Of a stretch of 5,828 nt of DNA, positions 1 to 5,025 are shown one piece after another. Source of the DNA: an uncultured Eubacteriaceae bacterium (GTDB taxonomy: Bacteria; Bacillota; Clostridia; Eubacteriales; Eubacteriaceae); contig CANQOZ010000076.1 of the NCBI GenBank assembly GCA_947625585.1, positions 1 through 5,828 of the forward strand. The letters run 5' to 3'. Under the pieces are notes generated by a model, which had not been told where the DNA came from, did not search any database, and worked only from the letters and a program-made list of their open reading frames with translations. Position numbers and translations under genes: made by a program. The first letter of the stretch is position 1, and each line of letters opens with the position of its first letter.

Positions 1-733
1 GTCATCCGCTATGGGTGCTACTGTATTAGCAAATGAACTAAAATCAGTTGGACGTGACGATATTACAGTTGAACACGCATCTGTATCAAGTATTCCAAGC
101 AATGCTCAGATTGTTGTTACTCACCAAGACTTACAGGAAAGAGCTCGAACTAGCGCTCCACAAGCCGAAATCGTAACAATTACTAACTTCATGAATGCTC
201 CTGAATACAAGGAATTAGCACAACAGTTATCGGGAAATGCTCCAGCAGCTTCAGCTGCTCCAGCTGCACAACCTGCTGAAACAAAACCTGCAGTATCAGA
301 CAAAAATGCTAAGATCTTGCTAGTCAAGAACATTAAGACAAACCAGAAACCAGCTCCAAAAGAAACTGTTATTAGAAATGCTGGTCAGATGTTAGTAGAT
401 AGCGGTTATGTTAATGAAGACTATATCGATGGAATGTTAGCAAGAGAAGAAACTTATGAAACAAACATTGGTAATGGAATAGCTATACCTCATGGAGTAG
501 AAGAAGCAAAAGCGGCTGTTAAACAGTCCGGTATTTCAGTACAGACATTCCCAGAAACAACAGCTTGGGGCGAAAGCGGTCCAGTTAAACTGGTTGTCGG
601 TATAGCCGGTGTCGGTGATGATCACTTGGATATTTTAGCAAGGATTGCAACAAAGCTTGCTACTGAAGAAGCTGTTGATGAATTGCTCAATATGCAACCG
701 GAAGAGATACAAGAATTCTTCACGACAGATTAA
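1..733 (+). CDS. mtlA: Mannitol-specific PTS enzyme II, C-terminal part (EIIB end + EIIA), 5' truncated by window
   Basis: This is the 3' end of a membrane permease that imports mannitol and phosphorylates it to mannitol-1-phosphate using phosphate passed from HPr. The reading frame is open from the first base (codons start at base 2) and begins SSAMGATVL. That matches the residues just after the phosphorylated cysteine in the EIIB-mannitol loop (CxxGMGSSAMGA), so the cysteine and the membrane EIIC domain lie upstream of the window. Numbering from the Met codon at base 11, the rest of EIIB runs to about residue 72, followed by an Ala/Pro-rich flexible linker (about 75-96) and an EIIA domain (about 99-240). 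EIIA carries the active-site histidine in GIAIPHG (His161, bases 491-493). A CBA fusion is one of the known MtlA arrangements; other Firmicutes have EIIA as separate MtlF. The gene ends in TAA and is followed by a strong terminator. Family assignment is firm; mannitol specificity is inferred from EIIB/EIIA similarity. Confidence 0.88.
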   Translation, partial: SSAMGATVLANELKSVGRDDITVEHASVSSIPSNAQIVVTHQDLQERARTSAPQAEIVTITNFMNAPEYKELAQQLSGNAPAASAAPAAQPAETKPAVSDKNAKILLVKNIKTNQKPAPKETVIRNAGQMLVDSGYVNEDYIDGMLAREETYETNIGNGIAIPHGVEEAKAAVKQSGISVQTFPETTAWGESGPVKLVVGIAGVGDDHLDILARIATKLATEEAVDELLNMQPEEIQEFFTTD

Positions 734-762
734 TAATAAACTATTGCTAAACTTTGGTTTTG

Positions 763-788
763 ACTCCTGGGCAACCAGGAGTTTTTTT
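763..788 (+). terminator. Rho-independent terminator after mtlA
   Basis: A perfect 8-bp stem (ACTCCTGG at 763-770 with CCAGGAGT at 775-782) closes a GCAA tetraloop of the stable GNRA class and runs into seven T residues (782-788). It lies 30 bases after the mtlA stop and ends only 17 bases before the SDR ribosome binding site. It should therefore reduce or end readthrough from mtlA into the next gene. Confidence 0.88.
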
Positions 789-804
789 AATGGTACAATA
801 CTCT

Positions 805-811
805 AAAGGAG
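805..811 (+). promoter_or_regulatory. Ribosome binding site that sets the SDR start
   Basis: AAAGGAG lies 5 bases before the ATG at 817. It decides the start: an in-frame TTG at 754 would place the first 21 codons across the terminator hairpin and add residues that do not look like an SDR N-terminus, whereas from 817 the protein begins MDYLKGKTTIVTGG as expected. Confidence 0.85.
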
Positions 812-816
812 TTAAA

Positions 817-1617
817 ATGGATTATTTAAAAGGAAAAACAACAATTGTTACCGGCGGAGGTAAAGTTACCTTAAGCGATGGTAGTGCTGGTGCAATAGGT
901 TATGGAATTGCAATCGCTTTTGCTAAAGAAGGTTCTAACTTAGTTTTAACTGGAAGAAATGTCCAAAAGTTAGAAGATGCAAAAGAGGAATTAGAAAAAC
1001 TCTACGGAATCGAAGTTTTAATTGTCCAGGCAGATGTTGCTGCTGGTAATGATAATGAAAAGACTGTCAAAAATGTTATTGATAAGACAATGGAAAAATT
1101 TGGCAGACTTGATGTTGTCGTTAACTGTGCTCAGGCATCGGCATCAGGTGTTACTTTAGCCGATCATACAACAGAACAATTTGACCTAGCTATCTATTCT
1201 GGATTATATGCTACTTATTATTATATGAAGTATGCTTATCCTCATCTAAAAGAAACCCAGGGCTCTGTTATTAACTTTGCTTCAGGCGCTGGACTATTCG
1301 GAAACTTTGGTCAGTGTGCTTATGCAGCAGCTAAAGAAGGTATCCGTGGACTATCGAGAGTAGCAGCTAACGAATGGGCTAAAGATAATATTAATGTTAA
1401 CGTTGTCTGTCCATTAGCATGGACTGCTCAGCTAGAAAACTTCAAGAATGCTTACCCAGAAGCTTATGAACAAAACGTTACCATTCCACCAATTGGTAGA
1501 CTTGGTGACTCCGAAAAAGATATAGGGAGAGCTTGTGTCCTACTTGCAAATCCAGACCTTAAATATTTAACAGGAGAAACTTTAACCCTAGAAGGTGGTT
1601 TAGGTTTACGTCCATAA
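817..1617 (+). CDS. SDR-family NAD(P)-dependent oxidoreductase with expanded glycine-rich loop
   Basis: A 266-residue cytosolic short-chain dehydrogenase/reductase, expected to oxidise or reduce a hydroxyl/carbonyl group with NAD(H) or NADP(H). The Rossmann fold starts at once (KGKTTIVTGGG, residues 5-15). The usual TGxxxGxG motif is split by about eleven extra residues, so the sequence runs TGG, then KVTLSDGSA, then GAIGYG (residues 12-30). The catalytic residues are visible: Ser156 in INFASGAG, Tyr169 and Lys173 in YAAAK. The NNAG motif reads NCAQ (103-106). The Asn that often completes the SDR tetrad appears to be replaced by Ser or Gly around SGLYAT (128-133). The C-terminus LTGETLTLEGGLGLRP is typical of classical SDRs of about 250 residues. 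It lies between the mannitol permease and a sugar-phosphatase-like gene, suggesting a role in sugar or polyol metabolism, but the substrate cannot be read from the sequence. A sorbitol/mannitol-phosphate dehydrogenase role is possible but unproven. Confidence 0.9.
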   Translation: MDYLKGKTTIVTGGGKVTLSDGSAGAIGYGIAIAFAKEGSNLVLTGRNVQKLEDAKEELEKLYGIEVLIVQADVAAGNDNEKTVKNVIDKTMEKFGRLDVVVNCAQASASGVTLADHTTEQFDLAIYSGLYATYYYMKYAYPHLKETQGSVINFASGAGLFGNFGQCAYAAAKEGIRGLSRVAANEWAKDNINVNVVCPLAWTAQLENFKNAYPEAYEQNVTIPPIGRLGDSEKDIGRACVLLANPDLKYLTGETLTLEGGLGLRP

Positions 1618-1627
1618 CGATTCAATC

Positions 1628-1651
1628 ACCCTGCTCATAGAGTGGGGTTTT
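1628..1651 (+). terminator. Weak terminator-like hairpin between SDR and phosphatase genes
   Basis: A 9-bp stem with two G-U wobbles (ACCCTGCTC at 1628-1636 with GAGTGGGGT at 1640-1648) has a 3-base ATA loop, then TTTT at 1648-1651 and a second T run at 1655-1658. It begins 11 bases after the SDR stop and ends 11 bases before the phosphatase ATG. It may be a partial terminator allowing readthrough, since I see no separate promoter in the gap. Confidence 0.55.
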
Positions 1652-1661
1652 AACTTTTAAA

Positions 1662-2414
1662 ATGAAGATTAACTATAGCGAAATAATAAACAGCTTAGAG
1701 AACTTAATTCCAAAACTTTGGAGGGAAAATGAATTTTCCCATGAATCAATCTCAAAGGGTAAGTTTGATGTTGTTACTGAAACAGATTTAAAATTTGAAG
1801 AAATTATCCTGAATGAACTTTCAAGAGTAGCGCCTCAAGTAAATGTCTTAAGTGAAGAAACTCACAATGACACTGAAGAGAAAGGGACCTTTTTTACAGT
1901 TGATCCAATCGATGGTACCTGGAACTTTACTAATAATATCCCCATTTACGGAACCCAGGTGTCTATTGTTGAAGACGGTAAACCAACTTTAGGTTATATT
2001 TATCTGCCAACTCTTAACTATAATTTATCTGCCATTGATGGAAAAGGTGCTCAATTTAACAAAAAGTCAGTTAACGTCGTCAATAAAAAGATTACCAGAA
2101 CGACTGTTGGAACAGCGGATTTACGAAAATTTAATGATTCAAACTTCCTAATTGCTCTAGAAAAAGAACTTAACAAAACATTTGGACGAGTCCGTATGTG
2201 CGGTGCTTCCTGTTTTGATTACAGTATGGTAACAATCGGAAGTTATCAGGGTAAAATCTCGGATACTCCCCACTTGTGGGATATTGCACCTGGAATTGTA
2301 TTAGTCAGAGAGGCCGGTGGTTACGCTGAATACTGCAAACAGTACTCCATTGCTGCTAGTTCTAAAGAAATTTTTGATAAAATCTTAGAATGTTATAACA
2401 AGGTAAAAAAATGA
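1662..2414 (+). CDS. Inositol monophosphatase-family phosphatase
   Basis: A 250-residue Mg2+-dependent phosphomonoesterase of the IMPase/FBPase/CysQ superfamily, predicted cytosolic. The lithium-sensitive phosphatase signatures are intact. The metal-binding acidic pair is in SEET (Glu65/66). Motif A is VDPIDGTWNF (80-89), with ligands Asp81 and Asp84. Motif B is LWDIAPGIVLVREAGG (205-220), with Asp207 as third metal ligand. Length is normal for the family (about 250-280). Members dephosphorylate inositol-1-phosphate, other sugar or polyol phosphates, or 3'-phosphoadenosine nucleotides, and sequence alone does not decide which. Position after mtlA and an SDR favours a sugar-phosphate substrate (inference). 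The start is the only good ATG, but no clear Shine-Dalgarno precedes it; GGGG at 1644-1647 is too far upstream and sits in the hairpin. The 3' end (codons for KVKK) overlaps the terminator of the convergent 63-residue gene. Confidence 0.92.
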   Translation: MKINYSEIINSLENLIPKLWRENEFSHESISKGKFDVVTETDLKFEEIILNELSRVAPQVNVLSEETHNDTEEKGTFFTVDPIDGTWNFTNNIPIYGTQVSIVEDGKPTLGYIYLPTLNYNLSAIDGKGAQFNKKSVNVVNKKITRTTVGTADLRKFNDSNFLIALEKELNKTFGRVRMCGASCFDYSMVTIGSYQGKISDTPHLWDIAPGIVLVREAGGYAEYCKQYSIAASSKEIFDKILECYNKVKK

Positions 2415-2434
2415 TCCCACTCGAATGAGTGAGA
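2405..2434 (-). terminator. Minus-strand terminator overlapping the 3' end of the phosphatase gene
   Basis: On the minus strand TCTCACTC (2434-2427) pairs with GAGTGGGA (2422-2415) over an ATTC loop. This gives 8 bp including one G-U wobble, and seven T residues follow after a 3-base gap (2411-2405). On the plus strand the wobble becomes a C-A mismatch and no T run follows, so it serves the minus-strand 63-residue gene. The T run is the complement of the AAA-AAA lysine codons at the end of the phosphatase gene. Confidence 0.75.
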
Positions 2435-2446
2435 CCATCGTAATTG

Positions 2447-2638
2447 TTATTTAATTAATTGATTTATCTCAATAACGACTTTATCAGGATCTACACCGTA
2501 AAAGTTGGCTGATTCTTCAATGGTGTTGAAAAACGCTATCATTGTTCCGGTGTAACCCATGCCCAATTTTTCAAACACAATGTTTGATTGCGGCAAGTTC
2601 TTGTCCAAATCAATTATAAGTGTTTTTTTAGTAACCAT
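2447..2638 (-). CDS. Small conserved-looking hypothetical protein, 63 aa
   Basis: I do not recognise this protein. It is likely to be a real gene because a strong GGAGG (2647-2651) sits 8 bases before its ATG, a terminator follows directly, and it occupies a gap with no other coding on either strand. The product is soluble, with no signal peptide or membrane segment. It starts MVTKKTLIIDLDKNLPQSN, has a Gly-rich middle (GMGYTGTM, residues 26-33) and ends in a segment TIEESANFYGVDPDKVVIEI (39-58) that looks like a helix plus strand. The alternating hydrophobic pattern suggests a small alpha/beta fold. It is a single-gene unit, convergent with the phosphatase and divergent from the DUF2974 hydrolase. 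A regulatory or small partner protein is possible, but no function can be assigned. Confidence 0.7.
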   Translation of the reverse strand: MVTKKTLIIDLDKNLPQSNIVFEKLGMGYTGTMIAFFNTIEESANFYGVDPDKVVIEINQLIK

Positions 2639-2646
2639 AACCTACA

Positions 2647-2651
2647 CCTCC
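2647..2651 (-). promoter_or_regulatory. Strong ribosome binding site of the 63-aa gene
   Basis: GGAGG on the minus strand (CCTCC on the plus strand), 8 bases before the ATG at 2638. It is the best evidence that this short frame is translated. Confidence 0.85.
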
Positions 2652-2790
2652 GTAAAGATTTTTCAATAACGAGTATTGATTGTAAGAAAATCGTTACTGT
2701 TCTAAACAGCTTTTCGAATCTCCAGTATTGTATCGAGTTAAGGACTGGAGAATGGATTGTTATTTGAATAAAGATTATTTGAGATAAAAT

Positions 2791-2818
2791 TTGAAAAGCT
2801 TATTAGATGTATTATACT
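2791..2818 (+). promoter_or_regulatory. Putative sigma-A promoter of the DUF2974 gene
   Basis: TTGAAA (2791-2796) and TATACT (2813-2818) are separated by 16 bases. Transcription would start near 2825, about 30 bases before the ATG. The -35 box overlaps the right arm of the inverted repeat GAAAAGCT (2793-2800), so a repressor bound there could block it (inference). Confidence 0.5.
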
Positions 2819-2855
2819 ACAAATAAAAAAATTTTCGCAAAGATTGGTTAAAAAA

Positions 2856-3941
2856 ATGAAAACAATGGCCGAATATATTAAGAGTCAGGACAGGCCATTT
2901 TCAGAGAAAGCGTTTACCCCAGGCGATGCTGTAATTTTATCAACCCTAGCAAATATCGACTTCAGTTACTTTTATAACCAAAGAGGGGGCGGTATCGTTC
3001 GATTAGGAGACTTAATACAGGACTTCCTTGACTTTTGTGTTCCAGATGCCTTTTTAGAAGATCTTGAATTTTTGGAACAGATCTTAGAAAGTGACCGGTA
3101 TAGTAATATTATGGTTTCAGATGCTGTTCACGAAGTATCCAAAGAAGAAGAAAAGCAATTCGGAGCCATCACATTTTATCCAGAAGATAATTTAGCATTT
3201 GTAGGTTTTATGGGAACAGGAACAAGTGTAATTGGTTATAAAGAGGATCTAAATATGGCTTTTATGAATATTATTCCTGCCCAGGAGGAAGCTGTAAAAT
3301 ACCTCAACTCAATAAAAGAAAAACTTCCAGACGATCTCATTGTAGGTGGTTTCTCAAAAGGTGGAAACCTTGCTGTTTTTGCTTCAGCCTTTTGTGATCC
3401 GGAAGTTGGAATGAAAATAAAAGAAGTCTATAACCATGATGGTCCGGGTTTTACCGATTTGATCTTAAATGAGAAGAAGTATAAATCGATAAAACCTTTA
3501 ATTAAAACCTATGTTCCTGAAGCATCCATAGTTGGCCTCACACTAGAACACGACAATAAGTATTCTGTTATAAAAAGCACTAATAAGCCTATCGCTCAAC
3601 ACACTACTTATTCCTGGCTATTTGATGGAGATGATCTTTATAAAGTAGATAAGTTAAGCAGTTTTAGTAATTTATATCAGGAATTTCTCCAGGAATTGTT
3701 AGATACAATGGACATTAGTCAAAGACGGGATTCCATTAATTCCCTATTTGATATTATATATTCAATAGAACCGAATAGCTTCTTAAATCTAGCAGACTCT
3801 AATGTGGCTCTTACAAAACGTGTTACCGATTCCTGGAAAGAAACCAGTCGAGAAACCAAAAAACATCTTTTTGGTTTAGCAGGACACATCGGTAAGTCTG
3901 TTTGTAAAATGTTTTTACCAAAACGAAAGAAGAACAATTGA
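2856..3941 (+). CDS. DUF2974 (Mbeg1-like) alpha/beta-hydrolase family protein
   Basis: A 361-residue predicted cytosolic serine hydrolase of the DUF2974/Mbeg1-like family, widespread in Firmicutes and related to lipase-3-type folds. The N-terminal part (TPGDAVILSTLANIDFS, residues 21-37) matches the usual family opening. FMGTG (118-122) followed by GYKEDLNMAF (127-136) corresponds to the FRGT-like strand/oxyanion region. The nucleophile elbow is GGFSKGG (164-170), with Ser167 in GxSxG. NHDGPGF (193-199) follows and offers Asp195, and His249 (IAQHTTY) is the probable catalytic His. The C-terminus is basic (PKRKKNN). No signal peptide or membrane segment is seen. Natural substrates of this family are not established. 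The ATG at 2856 was chosen over an in-frame TTG at 2844; the ATG at 2865 is also possible. None has a good Shine-Dalgarno, which is odd for this window. It is probably transcribed alone from a promoter near 2791-2818 and ends before a convergent terminator. Confidence 0.85.
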   Translation: MKTMAEYIKSQDRPFSEKAFTPGDAVILSTLANIDFSYFYNQRGGGIVRLGDLIQDFLDFCVPDAFLEDLEFLEQILESDRYSNIMVSDAVHEVSKEEEKQFGAITFYPEDNLAFVGFMGTGTSVIGYKEDLNMAFMNIIPAQEEAVKYLNSIKEKLPDDLIVGGFSKGGNLAVFASAFCDPEVGMKIKEVYNHDGPGFTDLILNEKKYKSIKPLIKTYVPEASIVGLTLEHDNKYSVIKSTNKPIAQHTTYSWLFDGDDLYKVDKLSSFSNLYQEFLQELLDTMDISQRRDSINSLFDIIYSIEPNSFLNLADSNVALTKRVTDSWKETSRETKKHLFGLAGHIGKSVCKMFLPKRKKNN

Positions 3942-4014
3942 TTTTAATTAATCTAAAGGTTGAACAGGATTAATTGGAATTAATTAAAGAATTAAAGCTT
4001 ATAATCATAAAATG

Positions 4015-4043
4015 CCCCAGTAAAATTTAATTATTTACTGGGG
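4015..4043. terminator. Bidirectional terminator hairpin between convergent genes
   Basis: A perfect 10-bp stem (CCCCAGTAAA at 4015-4024 with TTTACTGGGG at 4034-4043) has a 9-base AT loop. It lies 73 bases after the DUF2974 stop and about 95 bases beyond the last minus-strand cassette, so it can serve both strands. The T runs are imperfect (ATTAATTTATTTAGTTTTT on plus, CATTTTA on minus). The rest of 3942-4068 is AT-rich with no further signal that I can see. Confidence 0.7.
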
Positions 4044-4137
4044 ATTAATTTATTTAGTTTTTAGGTATAACAAGTTACTTTTGATTTTTAAACCTTATTT
4101 TCTTTCTTTAATTCTAAAATCCTATTATTTTGTTTAG

Positions 4138-4344
4138 TTAATTGATATCTCTTTCAGCTATTTGTTTTTCCTTTTCAGCTATTTGTTTTTCCTTTTCAGC
4201 TATTTGTTTTTCCTTTTCAGCTAATTGATGTTTCATTTCTTCAAGTTCTCTTTGATATTTTTGGACTATTTCATTTAATTCTTCGTCTTTTTTTCTAAGT
4301 TCATCACCATATACGCTATACAGTGCTGATTGTAGTGCTGTCAT
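4138..4344 (-). CDS. Orphan RpnS-like coiled-coil protein, copy 3 (68 aa, 3' frameshifted)
   Basis: A stand-alone copy of the C-terminal part of the Rpn-like gene, probably an antitoxin-like small protein. It starts MTALQSALYSVYGDELRKKD, identical to the internal product of the full-length gene, and continues as a charged coiled coil with three exact heptads AEKEKQI followed by AERDIN. The ATG at 4344 has TGGAG 9 bases upstream. An in-frame TTG at 4383 would give 81 residues but has no support. Compared with copies 1 and 2 the frame shifts by one lost base near 4144-4149, bringing a stop at 4138. The lost tail is still readable in the next frame (4088-4144, including RILELKKENKV) and itself ends early through shortened T and A runs. 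It may be a decaying cassette, although the core helix is intact. The DNA upstream of the ATG is homologous to the other inter-copy spacer. Confidence 0.6.
   Translation of the reverse strand: MTALQSALYSVYGDELRKKDEELNEIVQKYQRELEEMKHQLAEKEKQIAEKEKQIAEKEKQIAERDIN
4156..4218 (-). repeat. Three perfect 21-bp heptad repeats in copy 3
   Basis: The plus-strand 21-base unit beginning AGCTATTTGTTTTTCC occurs three times without a mismatch (4156-4176, 4177-4197, 4198-4218). On the minus strand each unit encodes one coiled-coil heptad (AEKEKQI). Exact identity indicates recent expansion by slippage or unequal recombination. Confidence 0.95.
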
Positions 4345-4439
4345 TGCTTCTATCTCCAAGTAAATCAGATTGATCAAATCCAATAAGAATCTTGATAATA
4401 AGACAATAAGAGATTGAGTACAATTTTGAGTAAAATAAG

Positions 4440-4712
4440 TTATTTTTGATTTTTTAAAACCTTATTTTCTTTCTCTAATTCTAAAATCTTATTATCTCTT
4501 TCAGCTAATTGATTATTTCTTTCAGCTAATTGATTATCTCTTTCAGCTAATTGATTACTCATTTCTTCAAGTTCTCTTTTATATTTTTGAACTATATTAT
4601 TAATTTCTTGATTTTTTTCATTAATTTCTTGATTTTTTTCAATAATTTCTTGGTCTTTTTTTCTAAGTTCATCACCATATACGCTATACAGTGCTGATTG
4701 TAGGGCTGTCAT
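4440..4712 (-). CDS. Orphan RpnS-like coiled-coil protein, copy 2 (90 aa)
   Basis: A stand-alone small protein made only of the C-terminal region of the neighbouring Rpn-like protein. It opens with the same MTALQSALYSVYGDELRKKD block. A coiled coil follows, longer than in the full-length gene: heptads of EKNQEIN type (residues about 22-37), the shared VQKYKRELEE segment, three NQLAER-type heptads, and an intact tail ILELEKENKVLKNQK. A TAA stop lies in frame at 4728-4730, so this copy cannot be read as an extension of anything upstream. Its start is ATG 4712, with TTGGAG 9 bases before it; a TTG at 4727 overlaps that site and is less likely. This copy shows that the ATG inside the full-length gene is a plausible independent start. 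By analogy with RpnS it may bind and block an Rpn nuclease (inference). Confidence 0.7.
   Translation of the reverse strand: MTALQSALYSVYGDELRKKDQEIIEKNQEINEKNQEINNIVQKYKRELEEMSNQLAERDNQLAERNNQLAERDNKILELEKENKVLKNQK
4501..4563 (-). repeat. Three imperfect 21-bp heptad repeats (NQLAER type) in copy 2
   Basis: Units starting TCAGCTAATTGATTA lie at 4501-4521, 4522-4542 and 4543-4563 and encode successive NQLAER(D/N) heptads on the minus strand. The last unit diverges at its end. The full-length gene has only two such units. Confidence 0.88.
4600..4641 (-). repeat. Two perfect 21-bp heptad repeats (EKNQEIN type) unique to copy 2
   Basis: TTAATTTCTTGATTTTTTTC plus A is repeated exactly at 4600-4620 and 4621-4641, with a degenerate third unit after it. 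It encodes EKNQEIN heptads. Neither copy 1 nor copy 3 has this expansion, which accounts for most of the extra length of copy 2. Confidence 0.92.
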
Positions 4713-4815
4713 TGCTTCTATCTCCAATTAAACCATATTGATCAAATACAATAAGAATCTTAATAATAAGACAATAGAACAATAAAAGATTAAATACAAT
4801 TCTGAGTAAAACAAG

Positions 4816-5025
4816 TTATTTTTGATTTTTTAAAACTTCATTTTCTTTCTCTAATTCTAAAATCCTAATATCCTTTTTAGCTAATTGATTATCTCTTTCA
4901 GCTAATTGGTTATCTCTTTCTTCAAGTTCTCTTTTATACTTTTGAACTATTTCATTTATTTCTTCATCTTTTTTTCTAAGTTCATCACCATATACGCTAT
5001 ACAGTGCTGATTGTAGGGCTGTCAT
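4816..5025 (-). CDS. Gene within a gene: RpnS-like C-terminal coiled-coil protein (69 aa) from an internal start
   Basis: Inside the Rpn-like gene, the in-frame ATG of residue Met267 (5023-5025) is preceded by AAAAGGAG with a 9-base gap, a better ribosome binding site than most gene starts in this window. It would yield MTALQSALYSVYGDELRKKD followed by about 49 residues of coiled coil ending VLKNQK. Two stand-alone copies downstream begin at exactly this ATG, which supports its use. In E. coli the equivalent short product (RpnS) is translated separately, dimerises through a helix with variable repeat number, and inhibits the full-length RpnL nuclease. Function here is inferred by analogy. The alternative is that the GGAG arises by chance from Lys-Glu codons (EKEIEAM). 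Confidence 0.6.
   Translation of the reverse strand: MTALQSALYSVYGDELRKKDEEINEIVQKYKRELEERDNQLAERDNQLAKKDIRILELEKENEVLKNQK

Larger units (their letters stand above)
2639..2855. other. Divergent intergenic region rich in inverted repeats
   Basis: About 215 bases lie between the divergent starts of the 63-aa gene (2638) and the DUF2974 gene (2856), with no coding sequence. Three inverted repeats are visible. TCAATA/TATTGA (2663-2668/2674-2679) has a 5-base spacer and lies in the 5' leader of the minus-strand gene. TCTCCAGT/ACTGGAGA (2719-2726/2744-2751) has a 17-base loop. The third, AGCTTTTC/GAAAAGCT (2708-2715/2793-2800), encloses the second and its right arm overlaps the putative -35 box at 2791. 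These could be operators or a folded leader. I do not recognise any known riboswitch, and no T run follows a stem. Confidence 0.55.

Noticed and set aside
121..333. Minus-strand open frame of 70 codons
   Set aside because: It lies opposite the Ala/Pro-rich linker and EIIB part of mtlA, has low-complexity Ala content and no start signal; it is a shadow of the real gene.
791..799. Extended -10 box (TGGTACAAT) as a promoter for the SDR gene
   Set aside because: No -35 lies at 16-18 bases, and transcription would start inside the ribosome binding site at about 806, removing most of it.
754..816. Upstream TTG start extending the SDR by 21 residues
   Set aside because: It would translate through the terminator hairpin and has no ribosome binding site; the ATG at 817 has AAAGGAG at 5 bases and fits the family N-terminus.
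2639..2855. Known riboswitch or T-box leader
   Set aside because: No recognisable conserved core and no hairpin followed by a T run before either start.
3719..3937. Minus-strand open frame of 72 codons
   Set aside because: It is antisense to the C-terminus of the DUF2974 gene, has no ribosome binding site, and the plus-strand frame has clear family motifs.
4345..4383. TTG start at 4383 giving cassette 3 an extra 13 residues
   Set aside because: The extra DNA is homologous to the spacer before cassette 2, which contains an in-frame stop; the shared ATG is the better start.
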